Shown piece by piece: positions 7,684 to 16,566 of a stretch of DNA of 64,000 bases. The position numbers and the translations under genes were made by a program. The notes beneath the pieces were generated by a model that made no database searches, had not been told where the DNA came from, and saw only the letters and a list, made by a program, of their open reading frames with translations. Position 1 is the first letter of the stretch, and the number at the start of each line of letters is the position of its first letter. Source of the DNA: Georgenia daeguensis (GTDB lineage Bacteria; Actinomycetota; Actinomycetes; Actinomycetales; Actinomycetaceae). The stretch spans positions 186,001-250,000 of the forward strand of contig NZ_BAABBA010000004.1 of the NCBI RefSeq assembly GCF_039537705.1. The letters are read 5' to 3'.

Positions 7684-8550
7684 TCAGGCGCAGGGCTGGG
7701 GCTCCGGCGGGTTGAGCTCCTCGTTCCACTTGAAGTTGTCGCCGACGTTCTTCTTGATGAGTTCCTCCCAGGTGCCGTCGTCGACCATCTCGGTGATGGC
7801 GGCGTTGACGTCCTCGCAGACGTCGTTGTCCTTGGGGAGGCCGACGCCGTAGTTCTCCTCGGAGAACGGGTTGCCGACGACCTTGAACTGACCCTCGTAC
7901 TCCGGCTGGGCGGCGTAGCCCGCGAGGATGACGTCGTCCGTGGTCACCGCGTCGACGTTGCCCGCGGAGAGCAGCTCCACGCACTCGGAGTACGTCTGTG
8001 CCGGGTAGAGCTCGACACCCTCGGAGTGCTCGTCGCGGATGCGCTCGGCCGACGTCGAGCCCTCCACCGAGCACAGCACCTTGCCGTCCAGGGTGTCGGG
8101 GCCGGTGATGTCGGAGTTGTCGGCGGCAACCAGCAGGTCCTGGCCGGCCACGAAGTACGGTCCGGCGAAGGCCACGCGCTCCTTGCGGGCGTCCGTGATG
8201 GAGTACGTCGCGAAGATCATGTCGACCTGGCCGTTCTCGAGCAGCGTCTCGCGCTGGGCGGAGACGGACTCGACGAACTTGATGTTCTCCTCGGCGTAGC
8301 CGAGCTTCTCGGCGACGTACTTGGCGACGTCGACGTCGAAGCCGGTGTACTCGGAGCCCTCCTGGAGGCCGAGGCCGGGCTGGTCGAACTTGATGCCGAT
8401 GGTGATGGTCTCGCCGCCACCGCCCGCGGTGCCGGTGCCGTCACCGCCCGGCTCCTCCGTGTCGCCCGGCTCGCCGGCCGAGCAGGCGGTCAGGGCCATC
8501 GCGGCGGCCAGGGTCATGGCGGCGAATCCGGCCTTGCGTGTGGCTCGCAT
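7684..8550 (-). CDS. gluB: Glutamate/amino acid-binding lipoprotein
   Basis: Substrate-binding lipoprotein of the importer, 288 residues, anchored outside the membrane. Signal peptide with lipobox LTAC and modified Cys at residue 23, then a Gly/Glu-rich linker and a family-3 solute-binding domain: IKFDQPGLGLQ, YTGFDVDVAKYVAEKLGY, VDMIFATYSITDARKERVAFAGPY, and a C-terminal DVNAAITEMVDDGTWEELIKK. ATG 8550 follows a good GAAGGAG site. It is 53 bp downstream of gluA. Confidence 0.9.
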   Translation of the reverse strand: MRATRKAGFAAMTLAAAMALTACSAGEPGDTEEPGGDGTGTAGGGGETITIGIKFDQPGLGLQEGSEYTGFDVDVAKYVAEKLGYAEENIKFVESVSAQRETLLENGQVDMIFATYSITDARKERVAFAGPYFVAGQDLLVAADNSDITGPDTLDGKVLCSVEGSTSAERIRDEHSEGVELYPAQTYSECVELLSAGNVDAVTTDDVILAGYAAQPEYEGQFKVVGNPFSEENYGVGLPKDNDVCEDVNAAITEMVDDGTWEELIKKNVGDNFKWNEELNPPEPQPCA

Positions 8551-8603
8551 GTCGTCTCCTTCGGGTTGGTCCCCCGCCCGGGGGATCGGTCTGGTGGTGC
8601 GCT

Positions 8604-9401
8604 TCAGTGGCTGAGCAGCTTGGAGAGGAAGTCCTGGGCCCGCATGGACCGGGGGTTGGTGAAGAACTCCTCGGGCGAGTTCTCCTCGACGATCTGTCCG
8701 GCGTCCATGAAGATCACGCGGTCGGCCGCCTTGCGGGCGAAGCCCATCTCGTGGGTGACGACGACCATCGTCATGCCGTCGCGGGCGAGCGCGGTCATGA
8801 CGTCGAGGACCTCGGTGATCATCTCGGGGTCCAGCGCCGAGGTGGGCTCGTCGAAGAGCATCACCTTGGGCTGCATCGCCAGCGCTCTCGCGATCGCGAC
8901 GCGCTGCTGCTGGCCGCCGGAGAGCTGCGCCGGGTACTTGCCCGCCTGGTTCGCCACCCCCACGCGCTCCAGCAGCGCCATCGCACGGTCCTTCGCCTCG
9001 GACGGCTTGACCCCCTTGGCCTTGATGGGCCCCAGGGTGACGTTGTCGAGGATCGACTTGTGCGCGAAGAGGTTGAAGGACTGGAACACCATCCCGACGT
9101 CGGCCCGCAGCTGGGCCAGCTGCTTGCCCTCCTCGGGGAGCTTCTGGCCGTCGATCTCGATGGTGCCGCGGTCGATCGGCTCCAGCCGGTTGATCGCCCG
9201 GCACAGGGTCGACTTGCCGGACCCGGAGGGCCCGATGACGACGACCACCTCGCCGCGCGTGACCGTGAGGTTGATGTCCTTCAGGACGTGCAGCTCACCG
9301 AAGTGCTTGTTCACGTCGGTCAGCACGACCAGCGGCTCGCCCCGGGCAGCCCCCGGACCTCCCGCCGGCGTTGTGAGGGAGGTCTCGTTCGGTTCCGTCA
9401 T
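8604..9401 (-). CDS. gluA: Glutamate/amino acid ABC transporter ATPase
   Basis: ATPase that drives the GluBCD importer, 265 residues. Motifs: Walker A GPSGSGKSTLCRAINRLEP, Q-loop VFQSFNLFAHKS, signature LSGGQQQRVAIARAL, Walker B VMLFDEPTSALDPE, and H-loop VTHEMGFAR. ATG 9401 is preferred over an upstream TTG (9410) because a TAGGTT hexamer ends 7 bases before the ATG, implying a leaderless message that would exclude the TTG. This is the promoter-proximal gene of a minus-strand run through to the ABC-2 permease, divergent from miaB. Confidence 0.92.
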   Translation of the reverse strand: MTEPNETSLTTPAGGPGAARGEPLVVLTDVNKHFGELHVLKDINLTVTRGEVVVVIGPSGSGKSTLCRAINRLEPIDRGTIEIDGQKLPEEGKQLAQLRADVGMVFQSFNLFAHKSILDNVTLGPIKAKGVKPSEAKDRAMALLERVGVANQAGKYPAQLSGGQQQRVAIARALAMQPKVMLFDEPTSALDPEMITEVLDVMTALARDGMTMVVVTHEMGFARKAADRVIFMDAGQIVEENSPEEFFTNPRSMRAQDFLSKLLSH

Positions 9402-9408
9402 GGAGGTC

Positions 9409-9414
9409 AACCTA
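9409..9414 (-). promoter_or_regulatory. -10 element of gluA (leaderless)
   Basis: TAGGTT (TANNNT type) followed by exactly 7 bases and the gluA ATG; no Shine-Dalgarno is present. Transcription would begin at or next to the start codon. Confidence 0.6.
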
Positions 9415-9495
9415 ACGTGCCGAGGCCCCCGCAGCGGCCCGTGCCGGTAACAGAGTGGAAACGAACGGGCGTGAACGGGCGTCTTTCGGCCCGCC

Positions 9496-9501
9496 TACAC
9501 T
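9496..9501 (+). promoter_or_regulatory. -10 element of miaB (near-leaderless)
   Basis: TACACT followed by 9 bases and the miaB ATG, leaving at most 2-3 untranslated bases. The in-frame TTG at 9502 abuts the -10 and could not be on the transcript. Confidence 0.5.
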
Positions 9502-9510
9502 TTGTCCACC

Positions 9511-11070
9511 ATGTCTCTCACCTCCGCCGTCGCCCCCGTGCAGCAGGCCGACCGCCGCACCTATCTGGTGCGGACGCTCGGTTGCCAGATGAACGTCCAC
9601 GACTCCGAGCGCCTCGCCGGCATGCTCGAGGAGCGGGGCTACGTCCCGGTCGCCGACGTCCCCGAGGCCGCCGCGCGGGCGACCGAGGCGGGAGACGGAG
9701 GTGCCGACGTCGTCATCATCAACACCTGCTCCGTGCGCGAGAACGCGGCCACCCGGCTGTTCGGCAACCTCGGCCAGCTCGCCTCGGTGAAGCGGACCCG
9801 GCCCGGGATGCAGATCGCCGTCGGCGGATGCCTCGCGCAGCAGATGCGTGAGGGCATCGTGGAGAAGGCGCCGTGGGTCGACGTCGTCCTGGGCACCCAC
9901 AACCTCGACGTGCTGCCCGCGCTGCTGGAGCGCGCCCGCCACAACGCCGAGGCGCAGGTGGAGATCGAGGAGTCCCTGAAGGTCTTCCCGTCCACCCTGC
10001 CCACCCGCCGCGAGTCCGCCTACGCGGCGTTCGTCTCCATCTCGGTGGGCTGCAACAACACCTGCACGTTCTGCATCGTCCCGCACCTGCGCGGCAAGGA
10101 GCGCGACCGCCGGCCGGGCGACGTGCTGGCCGAGGTCGAGGCCGTCGTCGCCCAGGGGGCCATCGAGGTGACCCTGCTGGGCCAGAACGTCAACAGCTAC
10201 GGCGTCGGCTTCGGGGACCGCGGTGCGTTCGCGAAGCTGCTGCGTGCCTGCGGCCGGGTCGAGGGGCTCGAGCGGGTCCGGTTCACCTCGCCGCACCCCG
10301 CTGCGTTCACGGACGACGTCATCGACGCCATGGCCCAGACGCCCAACGTCATGCCGAGCCTGCACATGCCCCTGCAGTCCGGCTCCGACACCGTGCTCCG
10401 GGCGATGCGCCGCTCGTACCGCCAGGCGAAGTACCTCGGCATCATCGACCGGGTGCGCGCCGCCATCCCCGACGCCGCCATCACCACGGACATCATCGTC
10501 GGTTTCCCGGGGGAGACCGAGGAGGACTTCCAGGCCACCCTCGACGTCGTCGAGGCGTCCCGGTTCTCCTCCGCGTTCACCTTCCAGTACTCCCCGCGGC
10601 CGGGCACCCCCGCAGCGGACCTGCCGCAGGTGCCCGCGGAGGTCGTCACCGAGCGCTACCAGCGGCTCGCGGCGCTCCAGCAGCGGATCTCCACCGAGGA
10701 GAACGAGGCTCAGGTCGGCCGTACCGTCGACGTCCTGGTCGCCGAGGGCGAGGGTCGCAAGGACGGCGCCACCCACCGGGTGACCGGCCGCGCCGCCGAC
10801 AACCGCCTGGTGCACGTGGCGCTGCCGGCAGGGCTGCCGGAGAGCGAGCGTCCCCGACCGGGCGACATGCTCACCGTCGACGTCACCCACGGCGCCCCGC
10901 ACCACCTCGTGGCCGACTCCGCGCTCACCGGCGGGACCTACGCGATGCGCCGTACCCGTGCGGGTGACGCGTGGGCACGGCGGGCGGGCCTGGTCGAGGA
11001 GGCCCACCCCCACGGCGAGCCCGCACCCGCCGGGCCCGTCACGCTGGGCATGCCCACGCTGCGCCGCTGA
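9511..11070 (+). CDS. miaB: tRNA-2-methylthio-N6-dimethylallyladenosine synthase MiaB
   Basis: Radical SAM methylthiotransferase that adds the 2-methylthio group to i6A37 of tRNAs, acting after MiaA. It has 519 residues. The N-terminal MTTase domain carries the auxiliary cluster cysteines (TLGCQMNVHDSERL, NTCSVRENA, GGCLAQQM); the radical SAM motif is CNNTCTFC near residue 180; a TRAM domain follows near residues 390-460. A short Ala/Arg/Pro-rich tail ends the protein. ATG 9511 is chosen over TTG 9502. It converges on the YbjN gene with a 10-bp gap. The functional partner miaA is 1.2 kb downstream. Confidence 0.95.
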   Translation: MSLTSAVAPVQQADRRTYLVRTLGCQMNVHDSERLAGMLEERGYVPVADVPEAAARATEAGDGGADVVIINTCSVRENAATRLFGNLGQLASVKRTRPGMQIAVGGCLAQQMREGIVEKAPWVDVVLGTHNLDVLPALLERARHNAEAQVEIEESLKVFPSTLPTRRESAYAAFVSISVGCNNTCTFCIVPHLRGKERDRRPGDVLAEVEAVVAQGAIEVTLLGQNVNSYGVGFGDRGAFAKLLRACGRVEGLERVRFTSPHPAAFTDDVIDAMAQTPNVMPSLHMPLQSGSDTVLRAMRRSYRQAKYLGIIDRVRAAIPDAAITTDIIVGFPGETEEDFQATLDVVEASRFSSAFTFQYSPRPGTPAADLPQVPAEVVTERYQRLAALQQRISTEENEAQVGRTVDVLVAEGEGRKDGATHRVTGRAADNRLVHVALPAGLPESERPRPGDMLTVDVTHGAPHHLVADSALTGGTYAMRRTRAGDAWARRAGLVEEAHPHGEPAPAGPVTLGMPTLRR

Positions 11071-11080
11071 GCCGCCGCGC

Positions 11081-11632
11081 TCAGATCTCCGGCGACGGCT
11101 CGTGCGGCGGGGGCATGGAGCCGCCCAGCGCCTGGAAGAACTGCACCCCCGCCGAGAGCCCCGCCTCCACGAGCTCGACGAGCTGGCGGTCGGTGGAGCC
11201 CCCGCCGACGTCGGCGAGGATCTCGGTGCGCACGGTCGTGCCGGACTCGTCCGTGAAGGTGAAGACGGTCGGCCAGATCTTGTCGCGGTTCCAGTCGTTG
11301 ACCGCCTGGGCGACGGCGCCGCGCATCTCCTCGGGCACCTCGCGTCCCCAGGTGCCCAGCACGCTGAGATAGTCCTGCGACGCGCCCGTCAGGCGCAGCT
11401 GGAACGGGTAGCCGTCCCACAGCCCGGTGAGCGAGGCGTCCGGTTCCACCCGCACGTGGTAGCCGCGAGCCACCACCACGTCCCGCAGGCGCCCGGGCGT
11501 GACCGGCTCGGTGGTCTCGGCGCGCCGGCGCAGGAGGGCCGGCGGGCGGGTCGTCGTGTCCGGCCGGGCGCCGCGCGGTGCGGTCCGGGGCGCCGGTGCC
11601 GGCCTGCGCCGGCGGCGCAGCCAGCTCATCAT
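11081..11632 (-). CDS. YbjN domain-containing protein (second of tandem pair)
   Basis: 183-residue cytoplasmic protein. The first ~45 residues are basic and low complexity (MMSWLRRRRRP). The rest matches the YbjN-type, SycT/chaperone-like fold: VTPGRLRDVVVARGYHVRVEPD, then FQLRLTGASQDYLSVLGTWGREV, and VELVEAGLSAGVQFFQAL at the end. The biochemical role of these actinobacterial proteins is not established. It overlaps the preceding YbjN gene by 4 bp (ATGA), so the two are coupled and may form a heterodimer. Its paralogue shares the VNDWNRDK/LDSWNREF and RQLVELVEAGLSAG/NQLVRLIERGVGQG blocks. Confidence 0.8.
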   Translation of the reverse strand: MMSWLRRRRRPAPAPRTAPRGARPDTTTRPPALLRRRAETTEPVTPGRLRDVVVARGYHVRVEPDASLTGLWDGYPFQLRLTGASQDYLSVLGTWGREVPEEMRGAVAQAVNDWNRDKIWPTVFTFTDESGTTVRTEILADVGGGSTDRQLVELVEAGLSAGVQFFQALGGSMPPPHEPSPEI

Positions 11633-12159
11633 GACGCCCCCGGGGCGCGCGCGGCGGGGTCGGGGTAGAGCTCCTCGAGGTCACGCATCACCCGCATGCC
11701 CTGCCCCACGCCGCGTTCGATCAGGCGGACGAGCTGGTTGTCGCTGACCCCCGAGGCGAGCGGGACCGAGGACTCGGCGACGACGGAGAGCAGCCCGTCG
11801 TCGAGCACCCGGACGTAGCACTTCGGGCCCACGAACTCCCGGTTCCAGGAGTCCAGCAACGTCAGCACCTCGGGCAGGCGCTCGATGGCCAGGCGCCGGT
11901 GCCAGGAGCCGCGCACCTGGAGGACGGACTCGTCCTTGCCCAGGAGGTATAGGTGGAAGACGGCCTGCGCCCACATGGCGCCCAGGTCGCCCGCGGCGTC
12001 CCGGAACAGCGGGTAGCCCAGCTCGGTCAGCGCGTCCGCCACCCGCGTGCGGGTCAGCGGCAGCACCACGTCCCGGGCCGCCCGCGCCCCCGCCACGCCG
12101 TCCGCCCGCACGGGGCCGAGCGGCGTCCGTCCGTCGTCGAACGTGCCGGGCGGTGCCAT
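11629..12159 (-). CDS. YbjN domain-containing protein (first of tandem pair)
   Basis: 176-residue protein paralogous to its downstream neighbour: VVLPLTRTRVADALTELGYPLFRD, AVFHLYLLGKDESVLQVRGSW, and C-terminal SDNQLVRLIERGVGQGMRVMRDLEELYP. No membrane segment or catalytic motif is seen; function unknown. ATG 12159 has no Shine-Dalgarno, but TAGTCT at 12171-12166 ends 6 bases before it, fitting leaderless expression. It is divergent from miaA. Tandem YbjN genes between miaB and miaA are a recurring actinobacterial arrangement. Confidence 0.8.
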   Translation of the reverse strand: MAPPGTFDDGRTPLGPVRADGVAGARAARDVVLPLTRTRVADALTELGYPLFRDAAGDLGAMWAQAVFHLYLLGKDESVLQVRGSWHRRLAIERLPEVLTLLDSWNREFVGPKCYVRVLDDGLLSVVAESSVPLASGVSDNQLVRLIERGVGQGMRVMRDLEELYPDPAARAPGAS

Positions 12160-12165
12160 GTATCG

Positions 12166-12171
12166 AGACTA
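12166..12171 (-). promoter_or_regulatory. -10 element of the YbjN pair (leaderless)
   Basis: TAGTCT, then 6 bases, then the ATG at 12159; no ribosome binding site. Confidence 0.5.
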
Positions 12172-12241
12172 ACCGCGCGAGGTGCCTGCCGTCGCTAGCA
12201 GCGCCGCCCCCGGGTGCGCGGCCGGCCGCCGTCCGGGGCGG

Positions 12242-12247
12242 TAGGTT
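12242..12247 (+). promoter_or_regulatory. -10 element of miaA (leaderless)
   Basis: TAGGTT followed by exactly 7 bases and GTG 12255, the same hexamer and spacing as at gluA. Confidence 0.55.
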
Positions 12248-12254
12248 GGCGGAC

Positions 12255-13190
12255 GTGCAGGTCAGCGGAGCGCGTGAGCCGGAGGTGCTCGCCGTCGTCG
12301 GCATGACTGCCACCGGCAAGTCCGCCCTCGCCCTCGACCTGGCGGAGGCGCTGGGCGGTCCGGACGCCGTGGAGATCGTCAACGCGGACGCGATGCAGCT
12401 CTACCGCGGCATGGACGTCGGGACGGCGAAGCTGCCGCCGGGGGAGCGGCGCGGCGTCGTCCACCACCAGCTCGACGTCCTGGACGTCACCGAGGAGGCG
12501 CGGGTGGCCGCCTACCAGGAGGCCGCGCGCGCCGACATCGCCGCCGTCCGGGGCCGGGGGAAGGTGCCGGTGCTGGTCGGCGGATCCGGGCTGTACCTGC
12601 GGGCCGTGCTCGATCACCTCGACTTCCCGGGCACCGACCCCGCGGTGCGCGCCGAGCTGGAGGAGCGGGCCGCGCGCCTGGGCACCCGGCCGCTGCACGA
12701 CGAGCTCGCGGCCCGGGACCCGGAGGCCGCCGCCCGCATCGACCCGCGCAACACCCGGCGGGTGGTCCGCGCCCTGGAGGTCATCGCCCTCACGGGCCGC
12801 CCCTACTCCGCCAGCCTGCCGGAGCACGTCTACGCCGTCCCCGCCGTCCAGCTCGCGATCGCCGTCCCCCGCCCCGAGCTCGACGCCCGGATCGCCGCCC
12901 GCACGGAGCAGATGATGGCCCAGGGGCTGCTGGAGGAGACCGAACGGCTGCTGGGCCAGGGGCTCTCCGAGGGCGTCACCGCCCGCCGTGCCGTCGGCTA
13001 CGCGCAGGCTGCGGACGTGCTCGCGGGGCGTATGACCAAGGAGGAGGCCGTGAGCGCGATCTCGGTCGCCACCCGCCAGCTCGCCCGCCGCCAGGAGAAG
13101 TGGTTCCGCCGCGACCCCCGCATCCACTGGCTGCCGACGGCGGACGCGGAGGGCCTGCGCGACGCCGCCCTGCGTACCCTGCACCTATGA
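12255..13190 (+). CDS. miaA: tRNA dimethylallyltransferase MiaA
   Basis: Transfers a dimethylallyl group to A37 of tRNAs reading codons that begin with U, making the substrate of MiaB. It has 311 residues. Visible: P-loop VVGMTATGKSALALDLAEAL near residue 20, NADAMQLYRGMDVGTAK (tRNA/DMAPP site), VGGSGLYLRAVLDHL, RNTRRVVRALEV and C-terminal RQLARRQEKWFRRD. GTG 12255 is chosen because a -10-like TAGGTT sits 7 bases upstream. The stop overlaps the dapF start (ATGA), so the two are coupled. Confidence 0.95.
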   Translation: MQVSGAREPEVLAVVGMTATGKSALALDLAEALGGPDAVEIVNADAMQLYRGMDVGTAKLPPGERRGVVHHQLDVLDVTEEARVAAYQEAARADIAAVRGRGKVPVLVGGSGLYLRAVLDHLDFPGTDPAVRAELEERAARLGTRPLHDELAARDPEAAARIDPRNTRRVVRALEVIALTGRPYSASLPEHVYAVPAVQLAIAVPRPELDARIAARTEQMMAQGLLEETERLLGQGLSEGVTARRAVGYAQAADVLAGRMTKEEAVSAISVATRQLARRQEKWFRRDPRIHWLPTADAEGLRDAALRTLHL

Positions 13191-14104
13191 CCCCCACGTT
13201 CGGCGTGCTCGCGGGCCGCGCCCTGACCACCGGCCACGGCACGGAGAACGACTTCGTGCTCGTCCCCGACCCCGACGGCGAGCTCGCCCTCGGTGCGGCG
13301 GAGGTCGCCGCGGTGTGCGACCGGCACGCCGGCGTCGGGGCGGACGGGCTGATCCGGGTGGTGCGTTCCCGCGCCCTGCCCGAGGGGGCCGCAGTCCTCG
13401 CCGAGGAGCCGGCCGCCGAGTGGTTCATGGACTACCGCAACGCCGATGGCTCGCTGGCCGAGATGTGCGGCAACGGGGTGCGGGTCTTCGCCCACTACCT
13501 GCGGGTCTCCGGGCTCGTCGACCTTCCCGACGGTGCGAGCGTCGTCGTCGGCACGCGCGGCGGGCCGCGCCGGATCACGCTCGAGGGAGAGCTGTACACG
13601 GTCGACATGGGCGTGTGGACCATGCCCGGCGGCCCCCAGGCCGAGGCGGAGGGCTACGACGTCGTCGTCGACGTGCCCGGGCTCGAGGGCCCGCGGGCCG
13701 GCCTGCGCGTCACCGTGCCGAACCCGCACACCGTCGTCGCCCTTCCGGACGAGGCCTCGCTCGCCGCCGCGCAGCTCACGCTGCCACCGACGTACGACCC
13801 GGTGCCGCCCGAGGGCACGAACCTCGAGCTCGTCGTCCCGCTCGGCGAGGACGACGGCGCCGGCACGTCGGTCGGCACGGTGCGGATGCGGGTCCTCGAG
13901 CGTGGCGTCGGGGAGACCCGGTCCTGCGGCACCGGCACGTGCGCGGCCGCGCTCGCGGTGCGGGCCTGGGGCGGGGCGGGCGCACCGGACGTGTGGCGTG
14001 TGCTCGTGCCGGGCGGTGAGGTGACGGTGCGGGTCGCCGGCGACCGGGTGTGGCTCACCGGACCGGCGGTCCTGACGGCCGACGTCGTCCTGCGCGGGGA
14101 CTGA
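13187..14104 (+). CDS. dapF: Diaminopimelate epimerase
   Basis: Converts LL- to meso-diaminopimelate on the lysine pathway. It has 305 residues. The two catalytic cysteines are in MCGNGVRVFAHY and RSCGTGTCAAAL; the N-terminal GTENDFVLVPD and GVGADGLIRV also fit. A ~15-residue insertion follows GLIRVVRS. It overlaps miaA by 4 bp. MurE here lacks the usual DAP-type motif (see murE), so the enzyme may serve mainly lysine synthesis. Confidence 0.95.
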   Translation: MTPTFGVLAGRALTTGHGTENDFVLVPDPDGELALGAAEVAAVCDRHAGVGADGLIRVVRSRALPEGAAVLAEEPAAEWFMDYRNADGSLAEMCGNGVRVFAHYLRVSGLVDLPDGASVVVGTRGGPRRITLEGELYTVDMGVWTMPGGPQAEAEGYDVVVDVPGLEGPRAGLRVTVPNPHTVVALPDEASLAAAQLTLPPTYDPVPPEGTNLELVVPLGEDDGAGTSVGTVRMRVLERGVGETRSCGTGTCAAALAVRAWGGAGAPDVWRVLVPGGEVTVRVAGDRVWLTGPAVLTADVVLRGD

Positions 14105-14115
14105 CGCCCACCACG

Positions 14116-14135
14116 GCGGGCGGACCGCCGCCCGC
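14116..14135. terminator. Hairpin between convergent dapF and methyltransferase genes
   Basis: 8-bp GC stem (GCGGGCGG / CCGCCCGC) with ACCG loop in the 48-bp convergent gap. No T-run follows on either side. Probably a shared bidirectional terminator. Confidence 0.45.
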
Positions 14136-14152
14136 GTGCCGTGCCGACGGGC

Positions 14153-14767
14153 TCAGGCGCGGGGACGCACGGTGAGCACCCGGAACCCCTTCGCGCTGGC
14201 GGTGCGCACGACGTCGGTCCCGAGCTCCTCCGCGAGCCAGCGGTGCAACGAGTCCGCGCCGAGGTTCCGCTGCACGACCAGCTGGGCGTGCCCGTCGGGG
14301 CGCAGCCGCCCCAGCCACTCCCGGAGCAGCTCGTGGAGCGGGCCCTTGCCGATCCGGATCGGCGGGTTGGACCAGATCTCGTCGATCCCGTCGACCAGCA
14401 GGGCCGGCGCCTCGTCGGGATGCACCACGGTGACGTTGTCGAGCCCCAGGGACCGGGCGTTGCGGGCGGTGAGGTCGCGGGCACGGGCGTTGACGTCGAC
14501 CGCCACCACCCGCGCGGCAGGGGACGCCTGGGCCATGGCGATCGTCAGCGGGCCCCACCCGCACCCGACGTCCACGAGAGTGCCGGTGGCAGGCGGGTCC
14601 TCGACCGCGTCGAGCAGGACGCGGGTGCCGAGGTCGAGCCGGTCGCCCGAGAAGACGCCGCCAGCGACCTGGACGGTGACCTCGCGCCCGCGCAGTCGCA
14701 CCCTGAGGGGGCGCAGCTCGCCCGGGGAGGCCGGCTCGGCGGAGAAGTAGTGGTCGGGCGCGCTCAT
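14153..14767 (-). CDS. RsmC-like class I SAM-dependent methyltransferase
   Basis: 204-residue methyltransferase of the 'small domain' type. Residues 1-50 include DHYFSAEPASPGELRPLRVRL and the GGVFSGDRLDLGTRVLL block; motif I is LVDVGCGWGPLTIAMA; motif IV is SNPPIRIGKG, the NPP(I/F) signature of enzymes that methylate exocyclic amino groups such as 16S rRNA guanine-N2 RsmC. It is single-domain, unlike the duplicated E. coli RsmC. The exact target is not provable here. ATG 14767 begins the conserved DHYF-containing N-terminus. Confidence 0.82.
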   Translation of the reverse strand: MSAPDHYFSAEPASPGELRPLRVRLRGREVTVQVAGGVFSGDRLDLGTRVLLDAVEDPPATGTLVDVGCGWGPLTIAMAQASPAARVVAVDVNARARDLTARNARSLGLDNVTVVHPDEAPALLVDGIDEIWSNPPIRIGKGPLHELLREWLGRLRPDGHAQLVVQRNLGADSLHRWLAEELGTDVVRTASAKGFRVLTVRPRA

Positions 14768-14987
14768 CGCGGAAACGCTACCGGCTCGGCGGGCGGGCGC
14801 GCCGCACGGCAGCCCGCCGGTCGTCGGCTGCCAGTCCGCCGGCCGCCGGCCGCCCGTCCGCCGGCGGGCCTGCTGCCCGCCGTCCACGCCACGCCGCTGG
14901 ACCCGGTGGGCGTGCGCCCCGTGTGGAAAGGGATGGCTCCGCCCCGCGCGCCGTGGGACCCTTGAGGGGTACCGACGGAAGGACACC

Positions 14988-16565
14988 ATGACCCGCACCG
15001 ACCACCACCTCCCGACCGCTGCGGAGCGGGAGCCGAACCCCGGCGACCAGCAGGCGGCTGAGGACGTGGTCGCGCGCATCCTCGCCCGCGCCGGCTCGCT
15101 GCGCTCCACCGAGGGGACCGCCCTGCAGGCCGACGACGCCGCCGAGGCCGGGTCCGACCACGACGGCGACCAGCTCGAGCGCGAGGAACGTGCGGCGCTG
15201 CGCAGGGTCGCCGGCCTGTCCACCGAGCTCGAGGACGTCACCGAGGTCGAGTACCGGCAGCTGCGCCTCGAGCGCGTCGTGCTCGTCGGCCTCTGGTCGA
15301 CCGGCACCGCCGAGATGGCGGAGGTCTCGCTGCGCGAGCTCGCGGCGCTCGCGGAGACCGCCGGCTCGGAGGTCCTCGACGGCCTGCTGCAGCGCCGCGT
15401 GACGCCGGACCCCGGCACCTACCTCGGCTCCGGCAAGGCCGCCGAGCTCGCCGAGCTCGTGCGCTCCGTCGGGGCCGACACGGTCATCGTCGACGGCGAC
15501 CTCAGCCCCTCCCAGCGCCGCAGCCTGGAGGACATCGTCCAGGTCAAGGTCATCGACCGCACCGCCCTCATCCTCGACATCTTCGCCCAGCACGCGAAGT
15601 CACGGGAGGGCAAGGCGCAGGTGGAGCTCGCCCAGCTCGAGTACCTCCTCCCGCGCCTGCGCGGCTGGGGCGAGTCCATGTCCCGGCAGGCGGGTGGACG
15701 CGTCGCCGGTGGTGAGGGCATCGGCTCCCGCGGGCCCGGTGAGACGAAGATCGAGCTCGACCGCCGCCGCATCCGCACCCGCATGGCACGGCTGCGCCGG
15801 CAGATCAAGGAGATGGCGCCGGCCCGGGAGACCAAGCGCGGCTCCCGCCGCCACCACCAGATCCCCTCGGTCGCCATCGCCGGCTACACCAACGCCGGCA
15901 AGTCCTCGCTGCTCAACCGCCTCACCGGCGCCGGTGTGCTGGTCCAGAACGCCTTGTTCGCCACCCTGGACCCGACCGTCCGGCGCGCCACCACCCCGGA
16001 CGGGCGCGTCTACACCCTCACCGACACCGTCGGCTTCGTCCGCTCGCTGCCGACCGAGCTCGTCGAGGCGTTCCGCTCCACCCTGGAGGAGGTCGCCGAG
16101 GCGGACCTGCTGCTGCACGTGGTGGACGCCGCGCACCCCGACCCCGAGGGGCAGGTGCGGGCCGTGCGCGCCGTCGTCGCGGACATCCCCGGCGGCTCGG
16201 ACGTGCCCGAGCTCATCGTGCTGAACAAGGCGGACCTCGCCGCGCCGGAGGACCTCGCCGCGTTGCGGACCCGGTACCCCGGCTCCGTCGTGGTGTCCGC
16301 CCGCACGGGGGAGGGGGTGGAGGAGCTCGCCGAACGTGTCGCCGAGCTGCTGCCCCGGCCCACCGAGGAGGTCGACGTCGTCGTGCCCTACTCGCGCGGC
16401 GACCTCGTCTCCCGCGCGCACACCGACGGGGAGATCAAGGCCGAGCACTACGTCGCCGGCGGCACCCGCCTGCACGCGCTGGTGGACCCGGACCTGGCCG
16501 CCGACCTCAGGGCCGTCGCCGTGGCCGACGGCGGGGAGGCGCCCGCCGCCCGCTCGGCGTCCTGA
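14988..16565 (+). CDS. hflX: Ribosome-associated GTPase HflX
   Basis: GTPase that splits or rescues stalled ribosomes. At 525 residues it includes a ~75-residue acidic N-terminal extension. The N-terminal HflX domain shows VLVGLWSTGTAEMAEVSLRELAAL and GTYLGSGKAAELAELV; a coiled segment with GPGETKIELDRRRIRTRMARL precedes the G domain: G1 GYTNAGKSSLLN, G3 DTVGFVRSLP, G4 NKAD. ATG 14988 follows GGAAGGA at good spacing. The preceding 220-bp gap holds only GC-rich short inverted repeats. dinG begins one base after the stop. Confidence 0.95.
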   Translation: MTRTDHHLPTAAEREPNPGDQQAAEDVVARILARAGSLRSTEGTALQADDAAEAGSDHDGDQLEREERAALRRVAGLSTELEDVTEVEYRQLRLERVVLVGLWSTGTAEMAEVSLRELAALAETAGSEVLDGLLQRRVTPDPGTYLGSGKAAELAELVRSVGADTVIVDGDLSPSQRRSLEDIVQVKVIDRTALILDIFAQHAKSREGKAQVELAQLEYLLPRLRGWGESMSRQAGGRVAGGEGIGSRGPGETKIELDRRRIRTRMARLRRQIKEMAPARETKRGSRRHHQIPSVAIAGYTNAGKSSLLNRLTGAGVLVQNALFATLDPTVRRATTPDGRVYTLTDTVGFVRSLPTELVEAFRSTLEEVAEADLLLHVVDAAHPDPEGQVRAVRAVVADIPGGSDVPELIVLNKADLAAPEDLAALRTRYPGSVVVSARTGEGVEELAERVAELLPRPTEEVDVVVPYSRGDLVSRAHTDGEIKAEHYVAGGTRLHALVDPDLAADLRAVAVADGGEAPAARSAS

Positions 16566-16566
16566 C

